Shown in pieces: positions 1 through 8,856 of a stretch of DNA of 64,000 nucleotides. This DNA is from Streptomyces sp. NBC_01451 (GTDB taxonomy: Bacteria > Actinomycetota > Actinomycetes > Streptomycetales > Streptomycetaceae), in assembly GCF_036227485.1 (NCBI RefSeq), contig NZ_CP109479.1, positions 2,728,001-2,792,000 of the forward strand, in the 5' to 3' direction. The notes under the pieces are model-generated. The model had not been told where the DNA came from and made no database searches. It saw only the letters and a program-made list of their open reading frames with translations. The translations under genes were made by a program, and so were the position numbers. The stretch's first letter is position 1. Each line of letters begins with the position of its first letter.

Positions 1-105
1 ACAGCGGCGACGACCGAGGCGAGTCACACCGGCCGCGACTTCCTCGACCGGATCGTGGAGCACTTCTGGGCGAGGGTCGACTCCCTCGCCCCCAACACCC
101 CTTGA
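1..105 (+). CDS. C-terminal fragment of an unidentified protein
   Basis: An open frame enters from the left edge and ends at TGA 103-105, giving about 34 residues ending in HFWARVDSLAPNTP. Codon third positions are G/C-rich, so it looks like the true tail of a gene that starts outside the window. No domain can be recognised from so short a piece. It points towards pfkA (convergent). The spacer to pfkA contains short repeats of the gaccaacaacgac / gaccggaccaacgaggac type. Confidence 0.5.
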   Translation, partial: TAATTEASHTGRDFLDRIVEHFWARVDSLAPNTP

Positions 106-192
106 CCGGCCGGAGACCAACAACGACAACCAGTCCGACCGGACCAACGAGGACAACCAGACCGACCACTCGTCCTACGAGGGCTACGCGGC

Positions 193-1218
193 CTAGAAGA
201 CCGACTCCGCCTCGTCCATCCGGTCCTTCGGGACCGTCTTCAGCTCGGTGACCGCCTCCGCCAGCGGCACCATCACCACGTCCGTCCCGCGCAGCGCCGT
301 CATCCGTCCGAACTGGCCCTGGTGCGCGGCCTCCACCGCGTGCCAGCCGAACCGGGTCGCGAGGACGCGGTCGTACGCGGTGGGCGTGCCGCCGCGCTGG
401 ATGTGGCCGAGGATGACCGGCTTGGCCTCCTTGCCGAGCCGGCGTTCCAGCTCGTACGCGAGTGCCGTACCGATGCCCTGGAAGCGCTCGTGGCCGAACT
501 GGTCGATCGCGCCGTGGCCGTAGTCCATGCTGCCCTCGGCGGGGTGCGCGCCCTCGGCGACGCAGATGACCGCGAACTTCTTGCCGCGGGCGAACCGTGC
601 CTCGACCATCTTCACGAGGTGGGCGGGGTCGAAGGGCCGTTCGGGGAGGCAGATGCCGTGGGCGCCGGCGGCCATGCCGGACTCCAGGGCGATCCAGCCC
701 GCGTGCCGACCCATGACCTCGACGACCATCACCCGCTGGTGGGACTCGGCGGTGGTCTTCAGGCGGTCCATCGCCTCCGTGGCGACACCCACCGCCGTGT
801 CGAAGCCGAAGGTGCGGTCCGTCGACGAGATGTCGTTGTCGATCGTCTTCGGGACGCCGACCACCGGCAGGCGGGCGTCGCTCAGCATCCGTGCCGCCGT
901 CAGCGTGCCTTCGCCGCCGATCGGGATCAGGACGTCGATACCGAACTCGCGGGCCATGTCCTGCGCGTTCTCGCAGGCCTCGCGCAGCCGGTCGCGCTGG
1001 AGCCGGGACGAGCCGAGGATGGTGCCGCCGCGGGCGAGGATGCCGCTGACGTCGTCGAGGTCGAGGGTGCGGTAGCGGCCGTCGAGCAGCCCCGCGTAAC
1101 CGTCCTCGAAGCCGATGACCTCGTCGTCGTACTGGGTGACCGCCCGGTGCACGACCGACCGGATCACTGCGTTCAGGCCCGGACAGTCGCCGCCTGCGGT
1201 GAGAACTCCGATGCGCAT
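193..1218 (-). CDS. pfkA: 6-phosphofructokinase (ATP-dependent, actinobacterial type)
   Basis: Phosphorylates fructose 6-phosphate to fructose 1,6-bisphosphate, the committed step of glycolysis. The 341-residue protein carries the N-terminal nucleotide loop GGDCPGLNAVIRS (residues 9-21), GGEGT near 101-105, the catalytic PKTIDND segment near 122-128 and the substrate segment MGRHAGW near 168-174. The Gly in GGEGT together with the Lys in PKTIDND is the combination known from ATP-using actinomycete enzymes rather than PPi-dependent ones. The ATG at 1218 is preceded by AGGAG about ten bases upstream. The gene is divergent from pta-ackA-pyk. Streptomycetes usually have several pfkA paralogues, so which one this is cannot be told from sequence alone. 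Confidence 0.95.
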   Translation of the reverse strand: MRIGVLTAGGDCPGLNAVIRSVVHRAVTQYDDEVIGFEDGYAGLLDGRYRTLDLDDVSGILARGGTILGSSRLQRDRLREACENAQDMAREFGIDVLIPIGGEGTLTAARMLSDARLPVVGVPKTIDNDISSTDRTFGFDTAVGVATEAMDRLKTTAESHQRVMVVEVMGRHAGWIALESGMAAGAHGICLPERPFDPAHLVKMVEARFARGKKFAVICVAEGAHPAEGSMDYGHGAIDQFGHERFQGIGTALAYELERRLGKEAKPVILGHIQRGGTPTAYDRVLATRFGWHAVEAAHQGQFGRMTALRGTDVVMVPLAEAVTELKTVPKDRMDEAESVF

Positions 1219-1434
1219 CGTGCTGTGTCTCCTGATCGCTTTGCTGGCTCTGATCGTTCTGATCGCTGTGATGGCGCTGCTTGCCGGTGATGCCGGTGAG
1301 TCACTGCAATTGTTTCACGCCCTGGCCCGGCCCTCGATCCTGGCGGGCGCCGTAGCCAGCGCCGCGGGTACTGTCAAGAGGGTTCCGCTCACCGCGGTGA
1401 GCCCTGTTCGCGAGCATGGAAACGGAGAGCACGC

Positions 1435-3558
1435 GTGACGACCCGCAGCGTGTACGTGACCGGTATCGACCGGGGCGACGGCCGCCAGGTCGTCGAGCTG
1501 GGGGTCATGGAACTCCTGACCCGGCAGGTCGATCGCGTGGGCGTCTTCCGCCCCCTGGTGCACGACAACCCGGACCGCCTCTTCGAGCTGCTGCGCGCCC
1601 GCTACCGCCTCTCCCAGGACCCGGCGACCGTGTACGGCATGGACTACCCGGAGGCGTCCGCGCTCCAGGCCGAGCAGGGCACCGACGAGCTCGTCTCCAC
1701 CCTCGTCGACCGCTTCCTGCGCGTCGCCCGCGAGTACGACGTCGTCCTCGTCCTGGGAACCGACTTCGCCGACACCCAGTTCCCGGACGAGCTGGCCCTC
1801 AACGCGCGCCTCGCGAACGAGTTCGGCGCGTCCGTCGTCGCGGTGGTCGGCGGACGCAACCAGACCGCCGAGTCGGTGCTCGCCGAGACGCGCAACGCGT
1901 ACCGCGCGTACGAGGCGCTGGGCTGCGACGTCCTCGCCATGATCGCCAACCGCGTCGCCCGCGAGGACCGCGCCGGTATCGCCGAGGGCCTCGGCTCCCG
2001 CCTCCCCGTGCCCTGTTACGTCCTCCCCGACGAGCCCGCCCTCTCCGCGCCGACGGTCGCCCAGATCACCCACGCGCTCGGCGGCAAGGTGCTCCTCGGC
2101 GACGACTCGGGCCTCGCCCGTGACGCGCTGGACTTCGTCTTCGGCGGCGCGATGCTGCCCAACTTCCTGGCGGCACTGACCCCCGGCTGCCTGGTCGTCA
2201 CGCCCGGTGACCGCTCCGACCTGGTCGTCGGCGCCCTGGCCGCGCACAGTGCCGGGACGCCGCCCATCGCGGGCGTCCTGCTGACCCTGAACGAGCGCCC
2301 CAGCAACGAGGTCCTCACCCTGGCCGCCCGCCTCGCCCCGGGCACCCCGGTCGTCTCCGTGGCCGGCACGAGCTTCCCCATCGCCGCCCAACTCTTCTCC
2401 CTGGAGGGGAAGTTGAACGCGACCACCCCGCGCAAGGCGGAGACGGCACTGGGGCTCTTCGAACGGCACGTGGACACCACGGAACTCCTCACCCGCGTCT
2501 CGGCACCCAGCAGCGACCGTGTCACGCCGATGATGTTCGAGCACAAGCTCCTCGAACGCGCCCGCGCCGACAAGCGCCGGGTCGTCCTCCCCGAGGGCAC
2601 CGAGGAACGCGTCCTGCACGCCGCCGAGGTACTGCTGCGCCGGAGCGTGTGCGACCTGACGCTGCTCGGCCCGGTCGACGGCATCCGCAAGAAGGCCGCC
2701 GACCTGGGCATCGACCTCGGCGGCTGTCAGTTGATCGACCCGGCGACCTCCGAACTCCGGGACTCCTTCGCCGAGAAGTACGCCGCCCTCCGCGCCCACC
2801 GGGGCGTCACGGTCGAGCTGGCCTACGACGTCGTCTCCGACGTCAACTACTTCGGCACCCTGATGGTCCAGGAGGGCCTGGCCGACGGCATGGTGTCGGG
2901 GTCGGTGCACTCCACGGCCGCGACGATCCGGCCCGCCTTCGAGATCATCAAGACCAAGCCGGACGCCGACATCGTCTCCTCGGTCTTCTTCATGTGCCTG
3001 GCCGACAAGGTCCTCGTCTACGGCGACTGCGCGGTCAACCCCGACCCGAACGCCGAGCAGTTGGCCGACATCGCCATCCAGTCGGCCGCGACCGCCGAGC
3101 AGTTCGGCGTCGAGCCGAGGATCGCGATGTTGTCGTACTCGACGGGTACGTCCGGGTCGGGGGCCGACGTCGACAAGGTGCGGGAGGCGACCGAGCTGGT
3201 GCGCTCGCGGCGCCCGGACCTCCGTATCGAAGGCCCGATCCAGTACGACGCGGCCGTTGAGCCGACCGTGGCCGCCACCAAGCTCCCGGGCTCCGAAGTC
3301 GCGGGCCAGGCAAGCGTGTTGATCTTCCCGGACCTCAACACCGGCAACAACACCTACAAGGCCGTGCAGCGTTCGGCCGGCGCGATCGCCGTCGGCCCGG
3401 TCCTCCAGGGCCTGCGCAAGCCCGTCAACGACCTGTCCCGGGGCGCCCTGGTCCCGGACATCGTCACCACGGTCGCGATCACGGCGATCCAGGCCCAGAC
3501 AGCCACCGCCAGCGACACCGCCGCTTCCACCCCTACCGAAAAGGCTTCCGCGCAGTGA
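1435..3558 (+). CDS. pta: Phosphate acetyltransferase
   Basis: Interconverts acetyl-CoA and acetyl phosphate, feeding ackA. The 707-residue product has the long three-part form: an N-terminal BioD/P-loop-like domain (about 1-215, starting TRSVYVTGIDRGDGR), a DRTGG-type middle domain (about 220-325, including GALAAHSAGTPPIAGVLLT) and a C-terminal PTA_PTB catalytic domain (about 365-690, starting MMFEHKLLERARADK and containing SVFFMCLADKVLVYGDCAVN). It starts at GTG 1435 after GGAGAG. Its TGA overlaps the GTG of ackA (GTGA, 3555-3558), so the two are translationally coupled. The last 20 residues are a Thr/Ala-rich tail of no obvious function. Confidence 0.95.
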   Translation: MTTRSVYVTGIDRGDGRQVVELGVMELLTRQVDRVGVFRPLVHDNPDRLFELLRARYRLSQDPATVYGMDYPEASALQAEQGTDELVSTLVDRFLRVAREYDVVLVLGTDFADTQFPDELALNARLANEFGASVVAVVGGRNQTAESVLAETRNAYRAYEALGCDVLAMIANRVAREDRAGIAEGLGSRLPVPCYVLPDEPALSAPTVAQITHALGGKVLLGDDSGLARDALDFVFGGAMLPNFLAALTPGCLVVTPGDRSDLVVGALAAHSAGTPPIAGVLLTLNERPSNEVLTLAARLAPGTPVVSVAGTSFPIAAQLFSLEGKLNATTPRKAETALGLFERHVDTTELLTRVSAPSSDRVTPMMFEHKLLERARADKRRVVLPEGTEERVLHAAEVLLRRSVCDLTLLGPVDGIRKKAADLGIDLGGCQLIDPATSELRDSFAEKYAALRAHRGVTVELAYDVVSDVNYFGTLMVQEGLADGMVSGSVHSTAATIRPAFEIIKTKPDADIVSSVFFMCLADKVLVYGDCAVNPDPNAEQLADIAIQSAATAEQFGVEPRIAMLSYSTGTSGSGADVDKVREATELVRSRRPDLRIEGPIQYDAAVEPTVAATKLPGSEVAGQASVLIFPDLNTGNNTYKAVQRSAGAIAVGPVLQGLRKPVNDLSRGALVPDIVTTVAITAIQAQTATASDTAASTPTEKASAQ

Positions 3559-4787
3559 CCGCGACCCGCGTCCTCGTCCTCAACTCCGGCTCCTCGTCGG
3601 TGAAGTACCAGCTGCTCGACATGAGCGACAGCAGCCGGCTCGCCGTGGGCCTGGTGGAGCGCATCGGCGAGGAGACGTCCCACCTGAAGCACACCCCGCT
3701 GGCGACGGGCGGCGCGTCCCGCGAGCGCACCGGCCCGATCGCCGACCACGAGGCCGCCCTCAAGGCGGTGGCGGAGGAACTGGCGAAGGACGGACTCGGC
3801 CTGGAATCAAAGGAGTTGGCGGCCATCGGCCACCGGGTCGTGCACGGCGGTCTGACCTTCACCGAGCCGACGGTCATCGACGACACGGTCCTCGCGGAGA
3901 TCGAGCGCCTGATCCCGGTGGCCCCGCTCCACAACCCGGCGAACCTGACCGGCATCCGTACGGCACAGGCGCTGCGCCCCGACCTCCCGCAGGTAGCGGT
4001 CTTCGACACGGCCTTCCACACCACGATGCCGGATTCGGCGGCCCGCTACGCGATCGACGTGAAGACGGCCGACGAGCACCGCATCAGGCGGTACGGGTTC
4101 CACGGCACGTCCCACGCGTACGTGTCCCGGGAGACGGCGCGGCTCCTGGGCCGGGCACCCGAGGACGTGAACGTGATCGTGCTGCATCTGGGCAATGGGG
4201 CGTCCGCTTCCGCCGTACGGGGCGGCAGGTGCGTGGACACCTCCATGGGGCTGACGCCATTGGAGGGACTGGTCATGGGAACCCGGTCCGGTGACCTGGA
4301 CCCGGCCGTCATCTTCCATTTGACGCGTGTTGGGGGAATGTCCACGGACGAGATCGACACTCTTCTCAACAAGAAGAGCGGCCTGCTCGGTCTGTGCGGA
4401 GACAACGACATGCGGGAAATCCGCCGCCGTATCGACGAGGGCGGCGCGGACGCCCCGGCGGCCCGGCTGGCCTTCGACATCTACATCCACCGTCTGAAGA
4501 AGTACATCGGCGCCTATTACGCGGTACTCGGCCGGGTGGACGCCATCGCGTTCACGGCCGGAGTGGGCGAGAACGCGGCGCCGGTGCGCGAGGCGGCGGT
4601 GGCGGGCCTGGAGGGCCTCGGAGTGGCCGTGGACGGCGCCCTGAACGCCGTACGGAGCCAGGAGGCCCGCCTGATCTCGCCCGCGGGCTCCCCGGTCGCG
4701 GTGGCGGTCGTCCCGACGGACGAGGAGCTGGAGATCGCGACACAGACGTACGCGCTGGTAGGAACGGACTGCGAAACGGACAACTGA
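3555..4787 (+). CDS. ackA: Acetate kinase
   Basis: Converts acetyl phosphate and ADP to acetate and ATP. The 410-residue protein shows the ASKHA-fold signatures: NSGSSSVKYQL at 10-20, HRVVHGG near 93-99, FDTAFH near 150, RRYGFHGTSHAYVS near 178, the phosphate loop HLGNGAS near 210, and GVGENAAPVRE near 335. It starts at GTG 3555 inside the pta stop codon and so forms one operon with pta. Pyruvate kinase follows after about 130 bp, so this strand groups pyruvate formation with acetate overflow. Confidence 0.96.
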   Translation: MTATRVLVLNSGSSSVKYQLLDMSDSSRLAVGLVERIGEETSHLKHTPLATGGASRERTGPIADHEAALKAVAEELAKDGLGLESKELAAIGHRVVHGGLTFTEPTVIDDTVLAEIERLIPVAPLHNPANLTGIRTAQALRPDLPQVAVFDTAFHTTMPDSAARYAIDVKTADEHRIRRYGFHGTSHAYVSRETARLLGRAPEDVNVIVLHLGNGASASAVRGGRCVDTSMGLTPLEGLVMGTRSGDLDPAVIFHLTRVGGMSTDEIDTLLNKKSGLLGLCGDNDMREIRRRIDEGGADAPAARLAFDIYIHRLKKYIGAYYAVLGRVDAIAFTAGVGENAAPVREAAVAGLEGLGVAVDGALNAVRSQEARLISPAGSPVAVAVVPTDEELEIATQTYALVGTDCETDN

Positions 4788-4918
4788 CGACACTTGGCGG
4801 ATATTGATGGGAGAGCCTCACCTGAGCGCTATCCCGCCCCTTTGTGTTCAGTGCATGCCTTCTACGTCGTCCACCAGGCGGAATATTCCGAAGCGAAACA
4901 AACCGATAGGATCACCCC

Positions 4919-6349
4919 ATGCGCCGTTCGAAAATCGTTTGTACTCTCGGCCCCGCGGTCGACTCCCACGAAATGCTCGTGTCGCTGATCGAGGCCGGCA
5001 TGAACGTGGCCCGTTTCAACTTCAGCCACGGCTCGCACGCCGAGCACCAGGGCCGGTACGACCGGGTCCGTGCCGCCGCCAAGGAGACCGGCCGGGCCAT
5101 CGGTGTCCTCGCCGACCTCCAGGGCCCGAAGATCCGCCTGGAGACGTTCGCGGAGGGCCCCGTCGAGCTGGTGCGGGGCGACGAGTTCGTCATCACCACC
5201 GAGGACGTCCCCGGTGACAAGACCATCTGCGGTACGACGTACAAGGGCCTCCCGGGTGATGTGTCGCGCGGCGACCAGATCCTGATCAACGACGGCAACG
5301 TCGAGCTGAAGGTCGTGGACGTCGAGGGTCCGCGGGTGAAGTCGATCGTCATCGAGGGCGGTGTCATCTCGGACCACAAGGGCATCAACCTGCCCGGCGC
5401 GGCCGTGAACGTCCCGGCCCTCTCCGAGAAGGACATCGACGACCTGCGCTTCGCCCTGCGCATGGGCTGCGACCTGGTCGCCCTGTCCTTCGTCCGCGAC
5501 GCGAGCGACGTGGACGACGTCCACAAGATCATGGACGAGGAGGGGCGCCGCGTCCCGGTCATCGCCAAGGTGGAGAAGCCGCAGGCGGTCGACAACATGG
5601 ACGCGGTCGTCGCGGCCTTCGACGGAGTGATGGTGGCCCGCGGCGACCTCGCCGTCGAATACCCCCTCGAAAAGGTCCCGATGGTGCAGAAGCGCCTCGT
5701 GGAGCTGTGCCGGCGCAACGCCAAGCCGGTGATCGTCGCGACCCAGATGATGGAGTCGATGATCACCAACTCCCGCCCGACGCGCGCCGAGGCGTCCGAC
5801 GTGGCGAACGCGATCCTGGACGGCGCGGACGCGGTCATGCTGTCCGCGGAGTCGTCGGTCGGCGCGTATCCGCTCGAAACGGTCCGCACGATGTCGAAGA
5901 TCGTGGCCGCGGCCGAGGAGGAGCTCCTCTCCAAGGGCCTCCAGCCCCTCGTCCCCGGCAAGAAGCCGAAGACGCAGGGCGGCTCGGTCGCCCGCGCGGC
6001 CTGCGAGATCGCCGACTTCCTCGGCGGCAAGGGCCTGGTGGCCTTCACCAAGTCCGGCGACACGGCCCGCCGCCTCTCCCGCTACCGCGCGGCCCAGCCG
6101 ATCGTCGCCTTCACCACCGACGAGGGCACCCGCAACCAGCTCTCCCTGAGCTGGGGCGTCGACAGTTACGTCGTCCCGTTCGTCAACAGCACGGACGAGA
6201 TGGTCTCCCTGGTCGACCAGGAGATGCTGAAGCTGAACCGCTTCAACATCGGCGAGATCGTCGTCATGACGGCCGGCTCCCCGCCCGGCGTCCCGGGCAC
6301 GACGAACATGGTCCGCGTGCATCACCTGGGCGAGGGCGAACACGCCTGA
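4919..6349 (+). CDS. pyk: Pyruvate kinase
   Basis: Transfers phosphate from phosphoenolpyruvate to ADP, yielding pyruvate and ATP. The 476-residue protein begins MRRSKIVCTLGPA and shows NFSHG (about 35-39), the barrel segment IAKVEKPQAVDNMDAV (about 217-232), the metal/PEP motif ARGDLAVEYPLEKVPMVQK (about 240-258) and ATQMMESMITNSRPTRAE. The C-terminal allosteric domain (about 340-476) is complete. The 131-bp spacer after ackA suggests its own promoter. A hairpin follows the stop codon. S. coelicolor has two pyk genes; this position matches the one beside pta-ackA (from memory). Confidence 0.96.
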   Translation: MRRSKIVCTLGPAVDSHEMLVSLIEAGMNVARFNFSHGSHAEHQGRYDRVRAAAKETGRAIGVLADLQGPKIRLETFAEGPVELVRGDEFVITTEDVPGDKTICGTTYKGLPGDVSRGDQILINDGNVELKVVDVEGPRVKSIVIEGGVISDHKGINLPGAAVNVPALSEKDIDDLRFALRMGCDLVALSFVRDASDVDDVHKIMDEEGRRVPVIAKVEKPQAVDNMDAVVAAFDGVMVARGDLAVEYPLEKVPMVQKRLVELCRRNAKPVIVATQMMESMITNSRPTRAEASDVANAILDGADAVMLSAESSVGAYPLETVRTMSKIVAAAEEELLSKGLQPLVPGKKPKTQGGSVARAACEIADFLGGKGLVAFTKSGDTARRLSRYRAAQPIVAFTTDEGTRNQLSLSWGVDSYVVPFVNSTDEMVSLVDQEMLKLNRFNIGEIVVMTAGSPPGVPGTTNMVRVHHLGEGEHA

Positions 6350-6382
6350 CGTGACTGTCGTACAGCAGCCTGTACGGCTGTG

Positions 6383-6411
6383 AGGGCGCCTCCTGTGACA
6401 GGGGGCGCCCT
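6383..6411 (+). terminator. Probable rho-independent terminator of pyk
   Basis: AGGGCGCCTCCTGT (6383-6396) faces ACAGGGGGCGCCCT (6398-6411) with one G-T wobble, about 34 bp past the pyk stop. A smaller GTACAG/CTGTAC hairpin sits at 6360-6375. There is no T-run, as is usual in Streptomyces. Confidence 0.6.
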
Positions 6412-6494
6412 TCCGCGTTTCCGAGCCCCGGGAGGTGTCATAGGTTGGCGTTCGACCTGCCGGGGACGGCGAGCAACGGCTACAGGGGGAGATC

Positions 6495-6779
6495 ATGGCG
6501 AGCTATTCGGTGTCGTTCAGACTGCGGCGTACGGTCGTCGAGGAGCGGTACGTCTCGGTCCCGATCACCGACGCGGTGATGCAGACGGAACCGGACGAGG
6601 ACGGCGCCTACCACGTCGACACGGGCAAACTCGTCGCCGCCGCGATCCGGCTCGGCCAGGACGACGCCGACTGGCTGCCGGAGGAGCGAGAGGTCACACT
6701 CCATCCGATCCAGAAGGCACCGGATCATGCCCAGGACCAGAACCAGGCCCTGCCCGACTCCTCGGAGGACCCGCGGTAG
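6495..6779 (+). CDS. Small conserved hypothetical protein
   Basis: A 94-residue acidic protein starting MASYSVSFRLRRTVVEE. The ATG at 6495 has GGGGGAG three bases before it, a strong if close ribosome site. No signal peptide, membrane segment or cysteine is present. Residues 1-75 look like a small mixed alpha/beta fold (alternating hydrophobics in YSVSFRLRRTVVEERYVSVPI); the tail is polar and probably disordered. It stands alone between the pyk terminator and the convergent DUF397-like gene. I do not recognise a function; it resembles a conserved unknown found beside pyk in streptomycetes. Confidence 0.7.
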   Translation: MASYSVSFRLRRTVVEERYVSVPITDAVMQTEPDEDGAYHVDTGKLVAAAIRLGQDDADWLPEEREVTLHPIQKAPDHAQDQNQALPDSSEDPR

Positions 6780-6825
6780 GACGTCGAACTCGCGCGGAAT
6801 TCGGCAGAAGGCCTTGGCGACCTGG

Positions 6826-7017
6826 TCACAGGAGGTGGTCGGCTTTGCCGGCCTTGATGTCCTGGATGAGGGTGCGGAGGGCGTCTCGGGTGTCGGTGAG
6901 GTAGGTGTCCTCCTGGCCGGCGATGGCGATGTAGGCGTTGCCGTGGGGGTCGGTGCCTATGCGAAAGCAGTTGTTTCCTTCAGCGCAGTAGGGCTCTTCC
7001 CAGGTGATGTCGGGCAT
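6826..7017 (-). CDS. DUF397-like small protein
   Basis: A 63-residue protein beginning MPDITWEEPYCAEGNNCFRI. The arrangement of an early Trp, two cysteines and a final short helix (DALRTLIQDIKAGKADHLL) resembles the small DUF397 proteins that accompany XRE/DUF5753 regulators in Streptomyces. The ATG at 7017 is preceded by GAGGAG with good spacing, and the gene lies 11 bp after the regulator, so both are one transcript. In known pairs of this kind (Scr1 toxin-antitoxin-like or bldB/whiJ-like systems) the small protein works with the regulator; that role is inferred here. The match to DUF397 is by appearance only. Confidence 0.75.
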   Translation of the reverse strand: MPDITWEEPYCAEGNNCFRIGTDPHGNAYIAIAGQEDTYLTDTRDALRTLIQDIKAGKADHLL

Positions 7018-7028
7018 GGTGGCTCTCC

Positions 7029-7880
7029 TCAGAGTTGCTGGGCGATGGCGTGGATGAGGTCGCGCGAGTCCTGAGGGCTCAGGGTGTGGGAGTGCCACCA
7101 GTCCATGTGGGCGCGGTACTTGGCGAGTTGGGAATCGGCGTGGGTGAACTCGCCGCCGTGGGCGGAGTCCAGCTGCACGGTGTCCAGTTGCGGGACGGCA
7201 CCGTCGGCGTACAGAACGGCGTGCCCGGCGCCGGGGAAGGCTCCGGCCTCGACGGGTAGCACGCGTACGTCGACGTGCTTGCGCTCGGACGCCTCGCACA
7301 GGTGGGTGAGCTGCTCGCGGGTGGACCGGCGCCCGCCGAACTGCATGCGCAGCGCCCACTCGTGCACGTACGCGACGTAGTCGACGGGGTTGTCGCGGTC
7401 GAGCACCTGCTGGCGTTGCAGTCGCTGCACGACGCGTAGTTCCACCTCCGACCTGGGCAGCGGGGGCAGAGCCGCGTCGAAGACGGCCCGGGCGTAGCTG
7501 CCGAGCTGAAGCAGACCCGGGATGTGGACGGTCTGGTAGCTGCGCAGCCGGGTGGCGAACCACTCCAACTCGGCCACATCCAGCAGCCCTTGAGGGAGAG
7601 CGCCCCTGAACCTCTCCCACCAGCCGCGACTGCGTGAGTCGGCCAGGGCCACGAGCGCGTTGACGTAATCCTCGTCCGCGCAGTCGTAGTTGCTTGCGAG
7701 TATCCGGATCCGCTCGGGCGAGGTGGCTCGCACGCCCGACTCCATGTTGGACACCTTCGTCCGGTCGAGCCCGAGGAGCCCGGCAGCGTACTGGGTGGTT
7801 CTGTCGGCCGCGAGCCGCATCTTGCGCAACTCGGCACCCAGGCGCTTCTGACGTTCTGTCGGCGCGGGCCGTGTCGGCAT
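7029..7880 (-). CDS. XRE-family regulator with DUF5753 domain
   Basis: A 283-residue DNA-binding protein. Residues about 14-70 form a helix-turn-helix of the Cro/CI type (RQKRLGAELRKMRLAADRTT followed by AAGLLGLDRTKVSNMESG). The rest is the DUF5753 domain, with typical segments ELEWFATRLRSYQTVHIPGLLQ and VLPVEAGAFPGAGHAVLY. ATG 7880 is preferred over the GTG at 7886 because GGAGGA lies eight bases from the ATG but only three from the GTG. It is followed by a DUF397-like gene and faces a divergent anti-sigma-like gene. This trio is widespread in Streptomyces (whiJ/abaA-type modules) and is often tied to development or antibiotic control; the targets here are unknown. Confidence 0.9.
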   Translation of the reverse strand: MPTRPAPTERQKRLGAELRKMRLAADRTTQYAAGLLGLDRTKVSNMESGVRATSPERIRILASNYDCADEDYVNALVALADSRSRGWWERFRGALPQGLLDVAELEWFATRLRSYQTVHIPGLLQLGSYARAVFDAALPPLPRSEVELRVVQRLQRQQVLDRDNPVDYVAYVHEWALRMQFGGRRSTREQLTHLCEASERKHVDVRVLPVEAGAFPGAGHAVLYADGAVPQLDTVQLDSAHGGEFTHADSQLAKYRAHMDWWHSHTLSPQDSRDLIHAIAQQL

Positions 7881-8162
7881 CTGCACCTTCCTCCCCGGTT
7901 GGTTGGGAGTCAGTCTGCCGCGTCAGCCATGTACTGGTCCACTTCGATGGAGGCAATGCGCAATAGAATGTGGCACACGTACCCCATCAACCCCTACAGT
8001 TGGTGACGAGTCGCTTACTACCCGACATCGCCCGGAAGCGCATCGCGCGAGCCTGCCCGCATCCTCCTTCCCTGGGAGGGGCACGCTCGCGCCAGGGAGA
8101 CAGGCCACCGGTCAGGTGTACGTCGACTGCGTCAAGTCCGCTGTCCAGCAAGGGAGTTCACC

Positions 8163-8675
8163 ATGCCCGCTTCACTCGCCGCCTCGGCCTGCCCCATCTC
8201 GACCGACCTCACGAAGGCCCCGCCGCCCGGCCCCGACACGCTCACGTACGGGTTCACCCTGCCCGCCGAGGCGGCGAGTTCGCGGGTTGCCCGGGCTACG
8301 ACCCGGGTTGTTCTCCAGACGCATGGGCTGGAGGAGATGGCGGACGCTGCGGTTCAGGTGGTGGGGGAGCTGACGGCGTGTGCTTTCCGGTTCGCTGCGG
8401 ATGCGTCGGTGTATGTGTCGCTGCGGTGGTGGGAGGACGAGTTGCAGGTGGTTCTCTACGACGGTCACCGGCGGCATGTTCATCCCCGGCTGGCTGCGGC
8501 CTGCGATGAGCGGAGGGGGAATGCGTTGCGGGTACTGGGGTGCGTCGTGGAGGGGTGCGGCGGGGAGTGGGGGTTCGGGGAGGCTCGGGAGCCGGGAGGA
8601 GGGACACGGATGTGGGCCGTGCTGCCCTGGGCAGGGGCCCGCGAGTTTGCCGGGGTGCGGGCTGGAAGGGGGTGA
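8163..8675 (+). CDS. Degenerate anti-sigma-factor-type ATP-binding protein
   Basis: A 170-residue protein of the HATPase_c_2 (RsbW/SpoIIAB-like) family that usually neighbours XRE/DUF397 genes. The N-box segment reads VVGELTACAFRFA where active members have a pattern like SELVTNAVRHA, so the Mg-ATP-binding Asn is Cys here. The following G1 segment (LYDGHRRHVHP) lacks the usual DxGxG. ATP binding is therefore doubtful. The C-terminal WGFGEAREPGGGTRMWAVLPW matches the family's last strands. The start is ATG 8163 after GGGAG. It is divergent from the XRE regulator across a 280-bp spacer that probably carries both promoters. Confidence 0.8.
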   Translation: MPASLAASACPISTDLTKAPPPGPDTLTYGFTLPAEAASSRVARATTRVVLQTHGLEEMADAAVQVVGELTACAFRFAADASVYVSLRWWEDELQVVLYDGHRRHVHPRLAAACDERRGNALRVLGCVVEGCGGEWGFGEAREPGGGTRMWAVLPWAGAREFAGVRAGRG

Positions 8676-8856
8676 GGCGGTTACTGGCGCCGCCATCACC
8701 CTCGCCCACCTCATCGAACTACGGGGGTCCGGACCCGCGCCAGTCACTTCGCAGCACTTCGCCCCGCCGAGCGTCAGCTCAACGAGGCGAAGTAACCGGG
8801 CCCGAACTAACCAGCACCCCACAAATGCAGGGCCTCTCAAGCCCGTCCGCGGTGCG

